NCBI GenBank assembly: GCA_963805645.1
Contig: CAWDVA010000005.1
Coordinates: forward strand, 372,001-436,000
Direction: 5' to 3'
From: CAVXEH01 sp963805645
Lineage (GTDB): Bacteria; Chloroflexota; Limnocylindria; QHBO01
DNA: 64,000 nucleotides
The position numbers and the translations under genes are program-made. Within the stretch, counting starts at the first letter, position 1. Every line of letters begins with the position of its first letter. The notes below the pieces were generated by a model. That model searched no databases and was not told the origin of the DNA. It worked only from the letters and a program-made list of their open reading frames with translations. This document shows positions 1-7,862 of this stretch, in pieces.

Positions 1-1388
1 GCGGTCGCGGCGACGGCGTCCACCACGCGGTCCAGCTCGATGCCGCGCGAGCCCTTCACCAGCAGGACGTCCCCGGGGCCGGGCGCCAGGTCCCGCTCGA
101 CCCGGACGGTCGCCTCATCGGCGTCCTCCGCGGTGAGGACGGTCGCGAGACCCGCGGCGCGTGCCGCCTCGGCGAGCCATCGGCCGCGCGGCCCGACCGC
201 GACGAGCGCGTCGAGCGAACGCGCCGCTTCCGCCCCGATCTCCCGGTGCAGCCGCTCTTCGTCGGGACCCAGCTCGAGCATGTCGCCCAGCACCGCCAGT
301 CGGCGACCCTGCGCCACGGGCGTCTCCGCCAGGAAGGCGAGCGCGGCCCGCACGCTGACGGGCGAGGCGTTGTAGGTGTCGTCAATGAGCGTCGCCCCGC
401 CCGCGGCCTCCCGCACCGCCATGCGGTGATCGGCGTGGCTCCCTACCGCGAGCGCGGCCGCCACCTCCTCGAGCGGCAGGGCGAAGTGCTCGGCGACGGC
501 GGCGGCGGCCAGGGCATGGGGCACCAGGTGCCGTCCCGGCGTGCCGCTCCGCACCCGACGCTCACCCCAGGGCGCCCGGAGGGTGAACTCCGTCCCCTGG
601 ACGCCGTGGCTCACGACGTCAAGGGCCATCACGTCCGCCGGCGTCGCCACCCCGAAGGTGCGCACCGCGGCAGGGGTGACGTCGCGCATGGCCGCCACGC
701 GAGGATCATCCGCGTTGAGGACCGCGAGCCCGTCGGCTGGGAGAGCCCGCGGCAGCTCGGACTTGGCGAGCGCGATCCGCTCGATGCTCCCGGTCCTCTG
801 GAGGTGGGTGGGATGCACCGCCAGGACGACTCCCACCTCCGGCCTCGCGATCTCGGCCAGGCGCGCGATCTCGCCCACCGTGTACATGCTCATCTCGAGC
901 ACCGCGAGATCGTCGGCCGGCTCCAGCCGGAGGAGCGTCATGGGCAGACCGGTCTCGGAGTTCAGGTTGCCCTCGTTGCGCAGCACGCGGTGACCGCGCG
1001 CGAGGACGTCGGCGATGATCTCCTTGGCGAGCGTCTTTCCGGTCGAGCCGGTGACACCTACCACCCGCACCGCCGACCGGGATCGCCACCACGCCGCCAG
1101 TTCCTGCAGCGCCTGCAACGTGTCCGGCACCTGGACGAGAGCTGCGTCCACCGCCGGGGGCGCCTCGACCGGGGCGGAGAGCAGGGCGGCGACCGCGCCG
1201 GACCGCAGGGCCTCGGCGACGAAGCGATGGCCATCCACGCGCTCACCCCGGAGGGCAACGAACAGGGAACCGGGGGCGACCGTCCGCGAGTCCACCCCGG
1301 CGCCGGCGAAGGCGTCGATCCGCGTGGGGGCGACGAGACGGCCGCCGGTGACGGAGAGGAGGTCTTCGAGACGGATCGACGGAGGCAC
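1..1388 (-). CDS. murF: UDP-N-acetylmuramoyl-tripeptide--D-alanyl-D-alanine ligase (MurF), 3' end cut by the window
   Basis: Cytoplasmic Mur ligase that adds D-Ala-D-Ala to the UDP-MurNAc-tripeptide, completing the pentapeptide precursor of peptidoglycan. The minus-strand translation shows the ATP loop GSTGKT, a GNLNSETGLP stretch and DDTYNASP, all typical of MurF. A GTG start at 1388 gives an N-terminus reading PPSIRLEDLL, followed by the usual substrate domain (VDSRTVAPGSLFVALRGE). About 462 codons are present and the sequence ends near RGIELDRVVDAVAA, so only the last few residues should be missing. It lies 80 bp downstream of ftsI in the mraZ-rsmH-ftsL-ftsI-murF order, as expected for the dcw cluster. 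The start codon is inferred; no strong ribosome site is visible. Confidence 0.93.
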   Translation of the reverse strand, partial: MPPSIRLEDLLSVTGGRLVAPTRIDAFAGAGVDSRTVAPGSLFVALRGERVDGHRFVAEALRSGAVAALLSAPVEAPPAVDAALVQVPDTLQALQELAAWWRSRSAVRVVGVTGSTGKTLAKEIIADVLARGHRVLRNEGNLNSETGLPMTLLRLEPADDLAVLEMSMYTVGEIARLAEIARPEVGVVLAVHPTHLQRTGSIERIALAKSELPRALPADGLAVLNADDPRVAAMRDVTPAAVRTFGVATPADVMALDVVSHGVQGTEFTLRAPWGERRVRSGTPGRHLVPHALAAAAVAEHFALPLEEVAAALAVGSHADHRMAVREAAGGATLIDDTYNASPVSVRAALAFLAETPVAQGRRLAVLGDMLELGPDEERLHREIGAEAARSLDALVAVGPRGRWLAEAARAAGLATVLTAEDADEATVRVERDLAPGPGDVLLVKGSRGIELDRVVDAVAAT

Positions 1389-1468
1389 GCGACACCCTGC
1401 GGAGATTCCCGCGGAGTCTATCAGCCTGCTCCCGGCCGGAGCGACCGCGCCGGGACCCCAGCGCCCGC

Positions 1469-3271
1469 TCACCGGGCGGCGACCGGGGACGTCGGCCGGT
1501 CCGGCGGAATGGCCAGGTAGTCAAGGATCTGCGGGGCCAGGTCATGGAACACGGCCTCCGGCCGCTCGACCATCTGGTAGCGCCCCCAGGTCGACGGTCG
1601 GTGCAGGAGGATGAGCGTCACGAGCTGTGGGTTCGTGGCCGGGTAGACGCCAATGAAGGACGAGTCGATCCAGCCCTCGATGTACTCGTTGCGCGTCACG
1701 AGATTGCCGCTCGCGTCCCGGACCTTCACCGGGCCCGCGATCTGCGCCGTGCCGGTCTTGCCGGCGATCGCATAGCCGGGGACGCTGGCAGCATGCGCGA
1801 TCCCGCCGTCGATGGCGCCGGTCAGCAGCTGGACCACGGTCTGCGCGGTGGATGCCTTCATGATCCGCTCGCCTTCGGGCAGGACCCTCGGATGGTAGGT
1901 CCCGCTGGCATCGGTGGACCCGGCGATGACATGCGGCGTGACCATCACGCCGCCGTTCGCGATGGCCGCATACCCCGCGACGAGCTGGACCGCGGTCACC
2001 GCGAGTCCCTGGCCGAACGCGTTCTGGGCGGTCGTGAGGTCGCCGGACGCGTTGGGACTCGCAGGATCCCAGACCGTGCCCCCGACCTCACCGGTGAGGT
2101 CGATGCCGGTGGGCTGGCCGAACCCGAACCGGCGGAACGCCTGGTAGAGCTTCTCGCCTCCCAGCTTGAGACCGATGCGCGCCGCGCCATTGTTGTTCGA
2201 GAGCTGGAGGACCTGCTGGGCCGTGATCTCGCCATGGCCGTATGGCCAGTCGTAGCGATCCGCGTTCTGGATCCGCACGCCGCGGAGCAGCAGGTCGTTG
2301 TTGTCGAGGACCTTGGTCCGGGTGGTGATGGCGCCGGCGTCCAGCGCGGCGGCGATCGTGAACGCCTTCATCACCGAGCCGGGCTCGTACGGATGAGCGA
2401 TGGCCGGGTTGTCGAAGAGCGTGGGATCGGCGGCGCTGTAGGTGTTCGCGTCGAAGGTCGGGAAGCTGGCCATGGCCAGGATGGCACCGGTATGCACGTC
2501 CATGATGATTCCCGTCGCGCCGTGGGCCAGGTTCTTCGAGTAGCTCTCGTACAGGCGGTTCTCGAGGATGTGCTGGAGCCCCGCGTCGATGGTCAGCCGC
2601 AGATCGGCGCCATTGACCGGGGCCTGGGCCGAGCTGATCGAATCGGCGATCTGCCGCCCCGCCACGTCCTCCTGGGCGATCACCGAACCGGGCGTACCGG
2701 CCAGCAGCGCGTCGTCCTCGCCTTCAACGCCGTACTGCCCCTTCCCGTCCAGGTTGACGTAGCCGAGCAGCTGCGCGGCAAGGGTCGTGTCCGGGGCCGC
2801 ACCCGCGGTCGGGTAGACCCGCCGTGTCTCGGGAAGGAGCCCGATCCCCGGCAACCCGAGGGCCCGGATGCGGTCGGAGACGCTCGAATCCACGCGTCGC
2901 TCCAGCCAGATCCAGGCCTTGCCGCTCCCGAACAGGTCGAGCAGGTCGCTGTCCGTGACGGACAGCACGTTGGACAGGATCGACGCCTCGGATTCGGGAT
3001 CGGTCACCTGGGGCGGCGTGGCGTAGACGGAGAAGACCTGGACCGATGTCGCCAGCAGCACGCCGTGCGCGTCGCGGATCTCGCCGCGCTCCGCGGGGAT
3101 CTCCTCGCGCTGCGCGAGCTGGTTCGCGGCCATTGCGGTCAGCCAGTCGTGCTGGGCGACATGCCACCAGGCCAGCCGTCCGCCGATGATGGTGGCGACC
3201 AACGCCATCACCACCAGCAGGAAGAGGGCGCGACCCCGGCTATCGGTCCTGGCGAGCATGCGCGACTCCAT
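1469..3271 (-). CDS. ftsI: Peptidoglycan D,D-transpeptidase FtsI (class B penicillin-binding protein)
   Basis: Division-specific transpeptidase that cross-links septal peptidoglycan. The 600-residue protein has one N-terminal membrane segment (about residues 15-35), a pedestal domain, then a transpeptidase domain carrying all three active-site motifs: SVMK with the nucleophile at Ser299, SNN at 358-360 and KTGT at 505-508. There is no C-terminal PASTA repeat; the protein ends shortly after the catalytic domain. Start ATG at 3271; an internal Met at residue 5 is an alternative. It follows ftsL by 26 bp and precedes murF, so it is co-transcribed in the division cluster. Assignment as FtsI rather than another class B enzyme rests mainly on this context. 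Confidence 0.95.
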   Translation of the reverse strand: MESRMLARTDSRGRALFLLVVMALVATIIGGRLAWWHVAQHDWLTAMAANQLAQREEIPAERGEIRDAHGVLLATSVQVFSVYATPPQVTDPESEASILSNVLSVTDSDLLDLFGSGKAWIWLERRVDSSVSDRIRALGLPGIGLLPETRRVYPTAGAAPDTTLAAQLLGYVNLDGKGQYGVEGEDDALLAGTPGSVIAQEDVAGRQIADSISSAQAPVNGADLRLTIDAGLQHILENRLYESYSKNLAHGATGIIMDVHTGAILAMASFPTFDANTYSAADPTLFDNPAIAHPYEPGSVMKAFTIAAALDAGAITTRTKVLDNNDLLLRGVRIQNADRYDWPYGHGEITAQQVLQLSNNNGAARIGLKLGGEKLYQAFRRFGFGQPTGIDLTGEVGGTVWDPASPNASGDLTTAQNAFGQGLAVTAVQLVAGYAAIANGGVMVTPHVIAGSTDASGTYHPRVLPEGERIMKASTAQTVVQLLTGAIDGGIAHAASVPGYAIAGKTGTAQIAGPVKVRDASGNLVTRNEYIEGWIDSSFIGVYPATNPQLVTLILLHRPSTWGRYQMVERPEAVFHDLAPQILDYLAIPPDRPTSPVAAR

Positions 3272-3297
3272 CGGGCGTCCTCATCCGGACGCCCGGC

Positions 3298-3735
3298 TCA
3301 ACGGGCGGTGTCTGGCGATGAAGTGGCGCTTCCAGCGCCGCTGCTGGGTGTGGCGAAGGTCACGGCCGACTGCGGGAGCGGCACGAGGCTGAGGTCGGTG
3401 GCAGCCTTGTCGAGCACCTGCGAGGGCGCGCGTGCGGCCCCGATCTCCATGACGAGCTGCTGGTGCTCGGCCTTCAGCGCAGCGATCCGGGTTTGCAGGC
3501 CGTCGATCTGGTAGCCGACGGCGGCCACGTGGCTCGATTGCGACAGGTAGAAGAACGCGAGGCCCGCGGCGGCGACGATCGTAAGGAGCAGCCCGGCGAC
3601 GCCGACCTGCCGCTTCTGCCGCAGCGCACCGACGTGGCGCACACGCTGGGTCTGCGGCCGGCGGGCGGGCCGCGGCCGAGCGCGACGGCCGATACCGCCG
3701 AGCCCGGATGCAGGACGCGCGCCGATGACTGCCAT
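3298..3735 (-). CDS. ftsL: FtsL-like septum protein
   Basis: Small bitopic membrane protein of 145 residues: a basic, proline and arginine rich cytoplasmic tail (about residues 1-45), one hydrophobic segment (LLLTIVAAAGLAFFYL), then a short extracytoplasmic coiled-coil-like stretch (IDGLQTRIAALKAEHQQLV). This layout and the position between rsmH and ftsI identify it as FtsL, the scaffold of the FtsQLB/FtsWI division complex, although FtsL sequences are poorly conserved. The ATG at 3735 is preferred over longer upstream starts because it lies 4 bp after the stop of the preceding small gene, giving a coupled arrangement. The C-terminus is Ser/Ala/Thr rich. Confidence 0.8.
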   Translation of the reverse strand: MAVIGARPASGLGGIGRRARPRPARRPQTQRVRHVGALRQKRQVGVAGLLLTIVAAAGLAFFYLSQSSHVAAVGYQIDGLQTRIAALKAEHQQLVMEIGAARAPSQVLDKAATDLSLVPLPQSAVTFATPSSGAGSATSSPDTAR

Positions 3736-3739
3736 GCTG

Positions 3740-3949
3740 CTAGGCGGCCGTGGAGCGGCCGTGGAGGCGAATGCCCCACGAGGTCGGCGACTCGAAGTCG
3801 AGTCCCTCCTCGATCTCGAATGCCACGCTCTCGTCGAGCCAGCGTCGGTCCTCGACGATGGCACGCGTGCGTCGATCGCGGAGCTCCCGCTGGCGCGCAC
3901 TATAGGTGCGCCTGCGGCTGGCCTGGTGTCGGGGTCGTCCTCTGCTCAT
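3740..3949 (-). CDS. Small basic protein between rsmH and ftsL, unknown function
   Basis: A 69-residue protein not recognised. It begins with a strongly basic segment (RPRHQASRRRTYSARQR) followed by an acidic and hydrophobic part (VAFEIEEGLDFESPTSW) and has no membrane segment. The ATG at 3949 is preceded by a good ribosome site (AGAGGAGG, 4-5 bp upstream) and lies 11 bp after the rsmH stop; its TAG is 4 bp before the ftsL ATG. That tight packing inside an essential operon argues for a real gene. It could be a lineage-specific division or ribosome-assembly accessory, but that is only inference from position. Confidence 0.7.
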   Translation of the reverse strand: MSRGRPRHQASRRRTYSARQRELRDRRTRAIVEDRRWLDESVAFEIEEGLDFESPTSWGIRLHGRSTAA

Positions 3950-3960
3950 GGTGCCTCCTC

Positions 3961-4917
3961 TCACGCGTCCGCGGGAATGAGCTTCTCGGCAACCCGCAGC
4001 CGTGCGCTGCGGGCTCGGCGGTTGCGGCCGACCTCGGCATCGGTCGGCGTCACTACGCCCCTGGTGACCGGGCGTACCTGCGCCCGGTGGCCGCAGGTAC
4101 AGACCGGCGGCAACGGTTCCTCGATGCAGTCCCGGCTTTCGCGCGCGATGAAGCGCTTGACGATCCGGTCCTCACCCGAGTGGTAGCTGATGACTGCCAG
4201 GCGACCGCCTGGACGGAGCGCGGCCAGGGCGCCGGCCAGGCCGGCTCCCAGGACCTCGAGCTCCCGGTTGACCGCGATGCGAAGGGCCTGGAAGGTCCGG
4301 GTCGCGGGGTGGATGCGTCCCCTGTCGGCCGCGCCGGGCCGGCCGGCCACGGCCGCGACCACGCCCGCCAGGTCCGCCGCGCTCACGAGGCGACCTTCCT
4401 GACGCGCCGCCAGGATCGCCTTCGCGATGCGGCCAGCACGGCGTTCCTCACCAAACGTCGCGAGGATGCCGGCGAGCTCTCGCTCGGTGGTCGCGTCAAT
4501 GAGGTCGAGGGCCGAGAGGCCGGCTTGTTCATCGAATCTCATGTCCGGCGCCGACTCGGCGGCGAAGCTGAAGCCACGCGACGGATCGGCGAGCTGGTAG
4601 CTGGAGAGCCCGAGGTCGAAGAGGACCGCATCAAGCGGAACAAAGCCCGCGGCGGTCGCGACGTCGAGCAGGGACGAGAAGTTGGCCTGGCGCAGCTCGA
4701 CGCGGTCGCCGAACCGCGCCAGGTGGCGTGACGCCTCCGCGATGGCCGCCCGATCAGCATCGAGGCCGAGCAGGCGACCATCCGGTGACGTCGTCTCCAG
4801 GAGCCGCTCGGCGTGCCCACCGCCTCCGACCGTGCAGTCGGCCACGGAGCTACCCGTCCTCGCGTCGAGGAGGGCGAGAACCTCCTCGACGAGGACCGGC
4901 AGGTGCCCTTCTCCCAT
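3961..4917 (-). CDS. rsmH: 16S rRNA (cytosine(1402)-N(4))-methyltransferase RsmH
   Basis: SAM-dependent methyltransferase that N4-methylates C1402 in the 16S rRNA decoding centre. The 318-residue protein starts HLPVLVEEVLALL, the classic RsmH N-terminus, and has the SAM-binding stretch VADCTVGGGGHAERLLE, the LFDLGLSSYQL motif, RTFQALRIAVNRELE, and the late SYHSGEDRIVKRF motif. The ATG at 4917 is chosen because GAGAGG lies 8 bp upstream; a GTG nine bases earlier is possible. It sits between mraZ and the small basic gene, the standard second position of the division cluster. Length is normal for the family. Confidence 0.96.
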   Translation of the reverse strand: MGEGHLPVLVEEVLALLDARTGSSVADCTVGGGGHAERLLETTSPDGRLLGLDADRAAIAEASRHLARFGDRVELRQANFSSLLDVATAAGFVPLDAVLFDLGLSSYQLADPSRGFSFAAESAPDMRFDEQAGLSALDLIDATTERELAGILATFGEERRAGRIAKAILAARQEGRLVSAADLAGVVAAVAGRPGAADRGRIHPATRTFQALRIAVNRELEVLGAGLAGALAALRPGGRLAVISYHSGEDRIVKRFIARESRDCIEEPLPPVCTCGHRAQVRPVTRGVVTPTDAEVGRNRRARSARLRVAEKLIPADA

Positions 4918-5007
4918 GGACCGCACCTCTCAGGTCGGGTGACGGGCCGAGCGGCCCGGAGACGCATGAATGAGGGACGCGCGACGTGCGTCATGACATC
5001 GCGTGCC

Positions 5008-5457
5008 CTAGATCCCAAGGTCCTGCAGGTGGGCCGCCAGCTCCTCCGGCGCGTTCTCGATCCGGGTCCGATACGGCTGCCATGCCGATGGCGCCCAGAT
5101 CTCAAGGCGATTGAGCGCTCCCACCACCACGACCTCGCCCTCCGTCAGCCCCGCGTACTCGCGCAGGTACGACGGCACCAGGAGGCGGCCCTGGCGGTCG
5201 AGCTCCGCGTCGACCGCGCCGGACGACATGAAGCGGGCGAACTCACGGGCGTTCGGGTTCGTCATGGGCAGGGCTCGGATCTTCTCGGCGAGGACGTTCC
5301 ACTCCTCCGACGGGAAGACCCCCAGGCAGCGGTCAAGCCAGCGCGCGAGCGTCGCACCCTCGGCGAGGCGGGCACGAAAGCGCGCCGGGATCGCAACGCG
5401 ACCACGGTCGTCGAGCGCGTGCCGGAACTCACCGGTGAGAAAGGATGCCTGCGCCAT
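5008..5457 (-). CDS. mraZ: Transcriptional regulator MraZ
   Basis: First gene of the division cluster and its DNA-binding autoregulator. The 149-residue protein contains two SpoVT/AbrB-like halves: residues ~7-50 (GEFRHALDDRGRVAIPARFR) and ~78-120 (DAELDRQGRLLVPSYLREYA), each with the DxxGR signature. Oligomeric MraZ binds tandem TGGGN-type repeats ahead of its own gene, and exactly such repeats are present just upstream (5469-5503). The start ATG at 5457 gives the usual N-terminus. Downstream gene rsmH begins 90 bp later. Length is normal. Confidence 0.96.
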   Translation of the reverse strand: MAQASFLTGEFRHALDDRGRVAIPARFRARLAEGATLARWLDRCLGVFPSEEWNVLAEKIRALPMTNPNAREFARFMSSGAVDAELDRQGRLLVPSYLREYAGLTEGEVVVVGALNRLEIWAPSAWQPYRTRIENAPEELAAHLQDLGI

Positions 5458-5468
5458 GCGCGATTTCT

Positions 5469-5503
5469 ACCACTGATCCCCATTTGGCCCCACTTGGACC
5501 CAC
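5469..5503 (-). promoter_or_regulatory. MraZ operator: four 10-bp-spaced TGGG-type boxes
   Basis: On the minus strand four boxes GTGGG, GTGGG, ATGGG and GTGGT occur at 5499-5503, 5489-5493, 5479-5483 and 5469-5473, with an exact 10-bp period. This is the known layout of MraZ-binding sites (direct TGGG repeats spaced about 10 bp). They lie between the predicted transcription start and the mraZ start codon, so bound MraZ would repress the operon. Confidence 0.85.
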
Positions 5504-5511
5504 AGGGCGCC

Positions 5512-5539
5512 ATTCTACAGGGCAGGCACCACCCGTCAA
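5512..5539 (-). promoter_or_regulatory. Promoter of the mraZ division cluster
   Basis: Minus-strand -35 TTGACG (5534-5539), a 16-bp spacer and -10 TAGAAT (5512-5517). It is among the best sigma-70-type matches in the window and sits immediately upstream of the MraZ boxes, with the start of transcription expected near 5505. Confidence 0.8.
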
Positions 5540-5584
5540 GGGAAATCGGCACATTCTGGTGGGGCATTTGTACCGGGGCCCCGT

Positions 5585-5598
5585 GGCACGAAGGTGCC
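5585..5598 (-). terminator. Hairpin downstream of the 5670-6593 gene
   Basis: GGCAC-GAAG-GTGCC forms a 5-bp stem with a tetraloop between the end of the upstream gene and the mraZ promoter. There is no U-run, so it may be a weak terminator or only a stabilising hairpin. Confidence 0.35.
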
Positions 5599-5669
5599 CG
5601 GGCCTGCCGGCTATCGGACGGCGCAGCCGGGGCGGTGCAGCCCGGGGACGCGCGGCAGCCCGGGACGGC

Positions 5670-6593
5670 TCAGCGCGGCGCGGGAGTCGCCTGCGGAAGG
5701 ATCGTTGCCTGTGCCGCGGTCATGACTGTGACCCGCCGTTCGCCCTGCGGGGTGAAGAAGACTTCCCGGAGCTGGAAGTCGCCCGACTGACCCGGTACGT
5801 ACGCGTAGCCCGTCAGCCCGCCCTCGGTGGTCTCCCAGTAGACGAGGCCATCGGCGGTCTTCAAGGGCTGGACCGGCGCCCGGGAGAAGTCGCCGAAGGT
5901 GATGTCGCGCGAGTCGGTGATTCCGGTCTGGGGATCGATGAGGAACAGGGTGTACCGCTCCGGCCCGACGCCCACCTCATAGAAAGCGAACCGGTCGGTC
6001 GGTGCCGGCGTCGGCTCCGGGGTCGGGGTTGGCGCGGGGCTGGGCGACGCCGGGGTGGTTGCCAGCACCGTCCCGGATGGCGTCGCAGCCTGCGTGGCCG
6101 AGGGAGTGGCCGTCGGCCCGCCGGCGACCGGGCCCCGACCATTGTTGAGGACGTACCAGCCGCCGACGCCCCCTGCGGCGACGAGGAGCACAAGCAGGGC
6201 GACAAGCACGAAGCGCCGCCGTCCGCCTCCCCCGCTGGGAGCCGGCGCCGGGGGCGGCGGGGGCGCAGGTGCCTGCGGCCGGCGCAGTGCCTCGAGCTCT
6301 TCCGAGGGGATGACGAGGACGCCGCGCAGGTAGCGCGGGCAGTTCGAGTAGCCGCGCTCCAGGCAGACGTGCCGCTGCTGCTCGTCGGACAGAGGTGTCG
6401 GGTCGCCGAAGGCGTAGCAGCGGTGCTCGCCATTTGGTTCCGCGCGGTAGCCGGCGCGCGCGTCGACCAACCCCAGGAAGGGACAGACGGACTCGGGGCG
6501 CTCAGCGAGCTCGGCGAAGAGCGCGCGGCGTTCGGCTTCGCGGGCGGACTCCGCCGCCGCCTCCTTCTGCTCGCGCTTGCGACGACCGAACAC
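5670..6593 (-). CDS. Membrane-anchored protein with N-terminal four-cysteine domain and Pro/Thr stalk
   Basis: A 307-residue protein without an assigned function. Order: charged N-terminus (1-35); a cysteine cluster (about 37-85) with CPFLG, HRCYAFGD, HVCLE and NCPRYL, a pattern I associate with Chloroflexota surface proteins that often carry LysM or similar domains; a proline-rich linker; one membrane segment (FVLVALLVLLVAAGG, ~127-147); a Pro/Thr/Ala stalk (PTATPSATQ...PTPEPTPAP); and a compact C-terminal domain (~215-300). The four cysteines could bind zinc or an Fe-S cluster in the cytoplasm while the C-terminal domain is outside. GTG start at 6593 is supported by GAGGAGGG just upstream. 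It is transcribed toward the division cluster but separated from it by that cluster's own promoter. Confidence 0.85.
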   Translation of the reverse strand: MFGRRKREQKEAAAESAREAERRALFAELAERPESVCPFLGLVDARAGYRAEPNGEHRCYAFGDPTPLSDEQQRHVCLERGYSNCPRYLRGVLVIPSEELEALRRPQAPAPPPPPAPAPSGGGGRRRFVLVALLVLLVAAGGVGGWYVLNNGRGPVAGGPTATPSATQAATPSGTVLATTPASPSPAPTPTPEPTPAPTDRFAFYEVGVGPERYTLFLIDPQTGITDSRDITFGDFSRAPVQPLKTADGLVYWETTEGGLTGYAYVPGQSGDFQLREVFFTPQGERRVTVMTAAQATILPQATPAPR

Positions 6594-6805
6594 GGTCCCT
6601 CCTCTGACGGGTGCCGGCGCCGCGGGTCACACAGGACCGTTTCGCCGGCACCGTGTGAGTCTAGCGTCCTGCCCACCGCGCGCGCGATGGCCCCGGGTAT
6701 GGTGACCGGAGCGGTACCAATACCTCATTGCTGCACGGGCACGGGGCTGCGTACGCTGCCGGGGGCGTGGTGCCGATCGGCGCCGCCGCCGAGGAGAGTT
6801 GACCC

Positions 6806-7033
6806 ATGGCAGTCGAACCGATCCGTACGGGGGAGCGCACCCCGATCCCGCGCGGGGGTCGGATCCGGCGCTGCAGCGTTCGCCATGTCGCGATCCTGCA
6901 GGGCGGGGGCGTCCAGGTGGACTGTCTCCTGGGCGGCCGCGAGCATCCGCTCCCTCTCGGGAGCATGGACGAGGCGCGGCCCATCTGCAAGGCATGCACC
7001 GCGACGACGGTCTGGCGCGCCGACGAGGACTAG
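6806..7033 (+). CDS. Small cysteine-containing protein, unknown
   Basis: A 75-residue plus-strand protein with four cysteines: one at about residue 23, one at about 40, and a CxxC pair (ICKACTAT) near residues 61-64, a possible zinc ribbon. GAGGAGAG lies about 8 bp before the ATG, a good ribosome site. It is divergent from the membrane-protein gene ending at 5670 and converges on the RNase P RNA gene, whose 3' end is about 10 bp away. No family recognised. Length and the alternative reading of the same DNA leave some doubt, but the ribosome site and the cysteine pattern favour a real gene. Confidence 0.55.
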   Translation: MAVEPIRTGERTPIPRGGRIRRCSVRHVAILQGGGVQVDCLLGGREHPLPLGSMDEARPICKACTATTVWRADED

Positions 7034-7043
7034 GGAGGAGCCG

Positions 7044-7377
7044 GGAGTCCCTGGAGCGCGGCCTGTAAGCCGAGTTCTGTCCCGCGCCGATGTCGCCATC
7101 GGTCCGGGGACGGCCATCCATCTCTGCGACCTACCCGAGGGCTGAGCGAGCAGCCTGGTCCGGCACGTGCGCCGGGTTTTGCCCTCCTATTCGGTCTTGC
7201 TCCGGCTCGAGCTTGCCGCGTTTCACTCCCGCTTGCGCGGGCATCGTCACTGTGGCGCTGGTCCTCGCCTCACGGCGGACGGGCGTTACCCGCGAGCCTG
7301 CTCTGTGGAGCTCGGACTTTCCTCGGACGCCGCCTTTCGACGATCGCGCCCGCGGCCGTCCAGCCGCCTCCAGGGAG
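7044..7377 (-). ncRNA. rnpB: RNase P RNA component
   Basis: Catalytic RNA of RNase P, which matures tRNA 5' ends. The minus strand carries the hallmark conserved blocks: GAGGAAAGTCCGAGCTCC near the 5' end (around 7309-7326), AGGGTAACGCC-like and GGCGAGGACCAG-type segments, CGAATAGGAGGGCAAAACCC in the middle, and GGACAGAACTCGGCTTACAG near the 3' end (around 7061-7080). Helix P1 can be seen as TCCCTGGAG near 7370 pairing with CTCCAGGGA at 7048-7056, which fixes the ends to within a few bases. A -10-like TACAAT (7382-7387) lies just before the 5' end. The overall length, about 330 nt, fits a type A bacterial RNA. Confidence 0.93.
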
Positions 7378-7427
7378 CCGCATTGTACGCGACCGAACGC
7401 CTGTTCGGAACCCGGCGCTCCGCGGGA

Positions 7428-7862
7428 TCAGCCGTACGTCCGCGGCTGGTCGATCGCGACGTTGCTGAGCCGGTCCGCGTCCTTGTTCAGCTCCCGGGGC
7501 ACGTGGCCGACGGTGTATCCATCGAAGCGGGCAAGGAGCGCCATCACCCGCGCGTGGATCGGCTTGAGGTCCGCGTGCTTCACCCGGTAGATCCCGGTGA
7601 TCTGGCGCGCCACCAGCTGCGAGTCCATGCGGAGGTCGACATGCGTCGCGCCGAGATCCAGCGCCCTGTCGAGCGCGGCCTCGACGGCGGTCCATTCGGC
7701 GTAGTTGTTCGTCCGGACGCCCAGGTACGTCGCCAGCTCGGCGACGGTCTCGCCGGTCTCGGCATCCCGCAGAATGGCGCCCAGGCCTGCGGGGCCGGGG
7801 TTCCCCCGGGCCGCGCCATCGGTGTGGATCAGGAGGCGCCGGCCGCTGCCGGCCTCAGCCAC
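7428..7862 (-). CDS. RNase HI family protein
   Basis: A 144-residue ribonuclease H fold protein that would cleave the RNA strand of RNA-DNA hybrids. Visible catalytic carboxylates: Asp in HTDGAARGNPGPAG (about residue 15), Glu in NNYAEWTAV, Asp in RMDSQLVA and Asp in NKDADRLSN. The NNYAE and HVPRELNKDAD motifs place it in the archaeal-type/'reverse transcriptase-like' RNase HI subgroup rather than the E. coli type. The GTG start at 7862 overlaps the sdhB stop by 8 bp, so it is read as the last gene of the sdhCDAB operon; the rnpB promoter follows. Function in that operon is unclear. Confidence 0.9.
   Translation of the reverse strand: MAEAGSGRRLLIHTDGAARGNPGPAGLGAILRDAETGETVAELATYLGVRTNNYAEWTAVEAALDRALDLGATHVDLRMDSQLVARQITGIYRVKHADLKPIHARVMALLARFDGYTVGHVPRELNKDADRLSNVAIDQPRTYG

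Noticed and set aside
1544..3514. Plus-strand open frame of 656 codons
   Set aside because: Antisense to ftsI, which has all three penicillin-binding motifs.
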